Part shown: in pieces, positions 5,547 through 7,633 of the stretch
Numbering within the stretch: the stretch's first letter is position 1
How the letters are laid out: every line of letters begins with the position of its first letter
Source of the DNA: Acidobacteriota bacterium
Lineage (GTDB): Bacteria; Acidobacteriota; Terriglobia; Bryobacterales; Bryobacteraceae
Length of the DNA stretch: 7,633 nt
Reading direction: 5' to 3'
Assembly: GCA_026394095.1 (NCBI GenBank)
Contig: JAPKYY010000895.1
Coordinates: 1 to 7,633 of the forward strand
Translations under genes and position numbers: made by a program
Notes under the pieces: model-generated
What the model was told of the DNA's origin: nothing
The model's database searches: none
Seen by the model: only the letters and a program-made list of their open reading frames with translations

Positions 5547-7271
5547 GTGATCGGATTTTCAAGCCAAAATTTGAAATTGAACCCGCGCGTATTTGCTTGT
5601 TTGTTTGGATTGCTCGCTGGCCTGAATCATGCACGCGCATCTTCAGAGGCTGGCGATTTCGTCTTCAAGACGTACTCCCAGAAAGCCTATCTTGCATCTC
5701 CTCAGAACTGGGCAGCGCTTGAGGATGCCCGCGGGGTGATGTATTTTGGCAACACCGACGGGCTTCTGGAATTTGATGGCGTTACGTGGCGAAGGATTCC
5801 ATTGCCAAACGCGAAAGCAGTGCGTTCGCTGGCGCTGACAGACAAGGGTGTTGTTTATGTCGGAGGCCAGAACGAAGCGGGATATCTGACACAAGATGTC
5901 TCCGGGGCGACCCGATATGTCTCGATCCTGGACAAGATCGACCCGAAAGAACGCAAATTCGGAGATGTGTGGAGTATCGTATCCACGCCAGCCGGTGTTT
6001 ACTTCAGTACAACCGAGCGGCTGATCTTATATAACCCAAATAACGGTGTGAGGATTTGGAAAGCCAAGGGAAGGCTACGCCGGGCGTTTCTGATCGAGAA
6101 TGTCCTTCATGTGCAGGTTTCGGGTGTGGGTCTACACAGGTTGGATGGGGAGGAGCTGAAACTGGCTCCCGGGGGGGAGATTTTTCTCAAACTCGATCCT
6201 CGTGGTGCATTTCAGACCAATCAAGGGATCACAATTGCGAGCAGTAAAGAGTTCTTTCTAAAAACGGCCAAAGGATTTGAAGCGCAAGCACTTCCCGTAG
6301 CCCAGAAGGCCCAGGAAGTATCAATTTATTCAGTCGCACAGATTGCACCAAATCTGATTGCCTTTGGCAGCACTCGAGGCGGCTTGATCCTTGCCGATTC
6401 GAGTGGGAAGGAATTGCGCCAATACAGCTCGAATTCAGGCCTGCCCAGTGACTACATCTCCGGCATCACGGTGGACCGCCAGGGTGGTGTATGGCTTGCC
6501 ACATTCAATGGATTGATCCGGTGTGTGCCGAGGCTTACCTATTTTGGTGAATCCAGCGGGTTGAAGGGCGCGCTGACGAGTCTGGCAAGGTGGCAGGAGT
6601 CGCTTTACGTTGGAACGACTAGCGGACTCTTCCGGCTGAAAGCATCCAGCGACACGCATGCGCCGACTTTTGAACCAGTGGCTGGCATGGAGGGTGGAGT
6701 GTGGTCGCTGAGCCCGAAGGAGAAGTCGCTTTGGGTTGGGTCGGCCCGAGGGCTGTTTGAGTACAACGGGAAGAGCCTGGAGACCCGTAGCGCAGCCCCA
6801 GAGGTAGTTTATGATGTGTCCTTTGCGCGGAAGGCAGAACAGACACTGTTTGCAGCAATGAGGTCAGTCGCGCAGATTCTTAAGTTCGATGGCAAAGCAT
6901 GGAGCAAGACGGGTGAAATTCCGCTGGCCGGAGAAGAGTTCCGGTCGATTGCCGATGATGAAAATGGCATTTTGTGGGCGACAACGCGAACCTCAATCGT
7001 TCGTGCAGATTTCAATTCCACTCCTCCCAAAATTCAAAACTTTACGGAGCAGAATGGACTTCCTTCAGGATGGAAGAATGTCTTCCGGATTGGTGGCAAG
7101 TTGCTGTTTGCCACGGAGAAGGGGCTGGTAAAGGTTGCCCCTTCGGGTGAGCGATTCGTGGCTGACCCAAGCCTTGGCCAACGATTCTCCGATGGCAGTC
7201 TGGGAATCGACTGTGCCGGCTGGACCCGGCACTGGAGAGCACGAATCAGAAGCCGTTTCAGGTATTGGTGA
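5547..7271 (+). CDS. Reg_prop beta-propeller sensor, N-terminal part of a frame-broken gene
   Basis: The periplasmic sensing part of a two-component-regulator-propeller protein (Reg_prop), a class that usually continues into Y_Y_Y, a membrane helix and an output domain such as a histidine kinase, LuxR helix-turn-helix or GGDEF. A signal peptide is seen at about 12-31 (basic Arg14, hydrophobic core, ARA before SSEAG). Propeller repeats include NWAALEDARGVMYFGNTDGL (54-73) followed by LEFDGVTW, GLPSDYISGITVDRQGGVWL with FNGLIRC (about 299-326), LYVGTTSGLFRL, LWVGSARGLFEYNGK and NGLPSGWKNVF with FATEKGLVKV (about 501-530). The start is GTG, with AGGAG at 5530-5534 about 12 nt before it. The last ~20 residues, after DGSLG, turn Arg/Trp-rich and do not fit the fold. 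The expected continuation is in the -1 frame, so the stop at 7269-7271 looks like the result of a one-base deletion or sequencing error. The ligand cannot be inferred. Confidence 0.85.
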   Translation: MIGFSSQNLKLNPRVFACLFGLLAGLNHARASSEAGDFVFKTYSQKAYLASPQNWAALEDARGVMYFGNTDGLLEFDGVTWRRIPLPNAKAVRSLALTDKGVVYVGGQNEAGYLTQDVSGATRYVSILDKIDPKERKFGDVWSIVSTPAGVYFSTTERLILYNPNNGVRIWKAKGRLRRAFLIENVLHVQVSGVGLHRLDGEELKLAPGGEIFLKLDPRGAFQTNQGITIASSKEFFLKTAKGFEAQALPVAQKAQEVSIYSVAQIAPNLIAFGSTRGGLILADSSGKELRQYSSNSGLPSDYISGITVDRQGGVWLATFNGLIRCVPRLTYFGESSGLKGALTSLARWQESLYVGTTSGLFRLKASSDTHAPTFEPVAGMEGGVWSLSPKEKSLWVGSARGLFEYNGKSLETRSAAPEVVYDVSFARKAEQTLFAAMRSVAQILKFDGKAWSKTGEIPLAGEEFRSIADDENGILWATTRTSIVRADFNSTPPKIQNFTEQNGLPSGWKNVFRIGGKLLFATEKGLVKVAPSGERFVADPSLGQRFSDGSLGIDCAGWTRHWRARIRSRFRYW

Positions 7272-7633
7272 GGCGCCTGCTGACCTCGGACACTCGTCAG
7301 GTGATATTTGAGGGCGCACCAACAACGCCGGTATCGATTTCGCCCGACCAGAACAATTTGCGCGTCGAATTTGTGGCTCCGTTTTTTGATGCACCAGAAC
7401 GTGTGGAGTACCAGGTAACGCTGGATCAGGCTTTGAGTGACACGGCGCCATGGTCCACCGAAGCATGGAAGGATCTGAGTAATCTTTGGGAGGGTTCTTA
7501 CAAGCTGCGAGTGCGAGCCCGTAATCCTTACGGGATGGTGAGCCAGGAGGCATCGGTTGAATTGCGGATATTGCCGCCGTGGTATCGCACATGGTGGGCC
7601 TATTCGATTTATGGAGCGCTGGTGGGGGGCCTG
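7268..7633 (+). CDS. Y_Y_Y domain and start of membrane segment: C-terminal continuation of the sensor, partial
   Basis: This is the -1 frame relative to the propeller part, and it runs off the right edge. It encodes VRRLLTSDTRQVIFEG, then a Y_Y_Y domain (Pfam PF07495 type): NLRVEFVAPFFDAPERVEYQ, APWSTEAWKDLSNLWEGSYK, LRVRARNPYGMVSQ. ILPPWYRTWWAYSIYG leads into a hydrophobic stretch that looks like the start of a transmembrane helix. The PPWY-TWW transition is typical where Y_Y_Y meets the membrane in Reg_prop sensors. The frame is open from 7166, and LCRLDPALESTNQKPFQVL upstream of 7268 also looks genuine, so the coordinate given is only the first GTG. That GTG overlaps the propeller stop as GTGA, so coupled re-initiation is formally possible. 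I think a broken single gene is more likely. The output domain is beyond the window. Confidence 0.8.
   Translation, partial: MRRLLTSDTRQVIFEGAPTTPVSISPDQNNLRVEFVAPFFDAPERVEYQVTLDQALSDTAPWSTEAWKDLSNLWEGSYKLRVRARNPYGMVSQEASVELRILPPWYRTWWAYSIYGALVGGL

Noticed and set aside
7166..7271. Programmed -1 ribosomal frameshifting as the cause of the frame change
   Set aside because: The direction is right, but no X-XXY-YYZ slippery heptamer in phase with the propeller frame is visible.
7065..7592. 175-codon minus-strand open frame over the frame-break region
   Set aside because: The plus strand carries propeller and Y_Y_Y sequence across the same interval, so this is a shadow.
1..7633. CRISPR array, tRNA/rRNA, insertion sequence, toxin-antitoxin or phage-defence genes
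   Set aside because: No spaced direct repeats, cloverleaf-like sequence, transposase motifs or terminal inverted repeats were seen, and coding space is almost fully used by the six genes.

Overview
The window (7,633 bp, moderate GC) reads as bacterial chromosome and holds six genes, nearly all for exported or membrane proteins. The mix is a PEP-CTERM anchored surface protein, a two-domain exported cyclophilin, an L-type lectin-like protein, a sorbosone/glucose dehydrogenase-like propeller, an Nramp-Usp fusion and a Reg_prop/Y_Y_Y sensor. This combination fits Acidobacteriota of the Solibacter/Bryobacter type. That placement is inferred from gene families, not from a marker gene.

Layout. Minus strand, 1-1564: an exported tandem cyclophilin (515-1564), then an L-type lectin-like secreted protein that runs off the left edge (1-515). 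The two share one base in a TAATG stop/start overlap, so they probably form an operon. Plus strand, from 1591: a secreted dehydrogenase-like propeller (1591-2625) is divergent from the cyclophilin gene with only 26 bp between start codons. It appears to lack about 40 internal residues. An Nramp metal transporter fused to a C-terminal UspA domain follows (2658-4502), preceded by a short palindrome and a possible promoter. A 126-bp gap (4503-4628) carries a 20-bp near-perfect palindrome, a sigma-54-like element and a strong ribosome binding site. It leads into a TTG-started PEP-CTERM protein (4629-5465), which ends at a clear intrinsic terminator (5495-5523). The last gene is a large periplasmic-sensor-type Reg_prop beta-propeller protein (5547 to the window end). 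Its reading frame breaks near 7200-7225, so the propeller part stops at 7271 and the Y_Y_Y domain plus membrane segment continue in the -1 frame.

The genes do not form one obvious pathway. The common theme is the cell envelope: folding of exported proteins, carbohydrate binding or oxidation, metal uptake, surface anchoring and signal sensing. I found no mobile element, CRISPR array, tRNA or rRNA. The most useful observations are the frame break in the sensor gene, the missing internal segment of the dehydrogenase, the Nramp-Usp fusion, and the palindrome plus sigma-54-like element before the PEP-CTERM gene.
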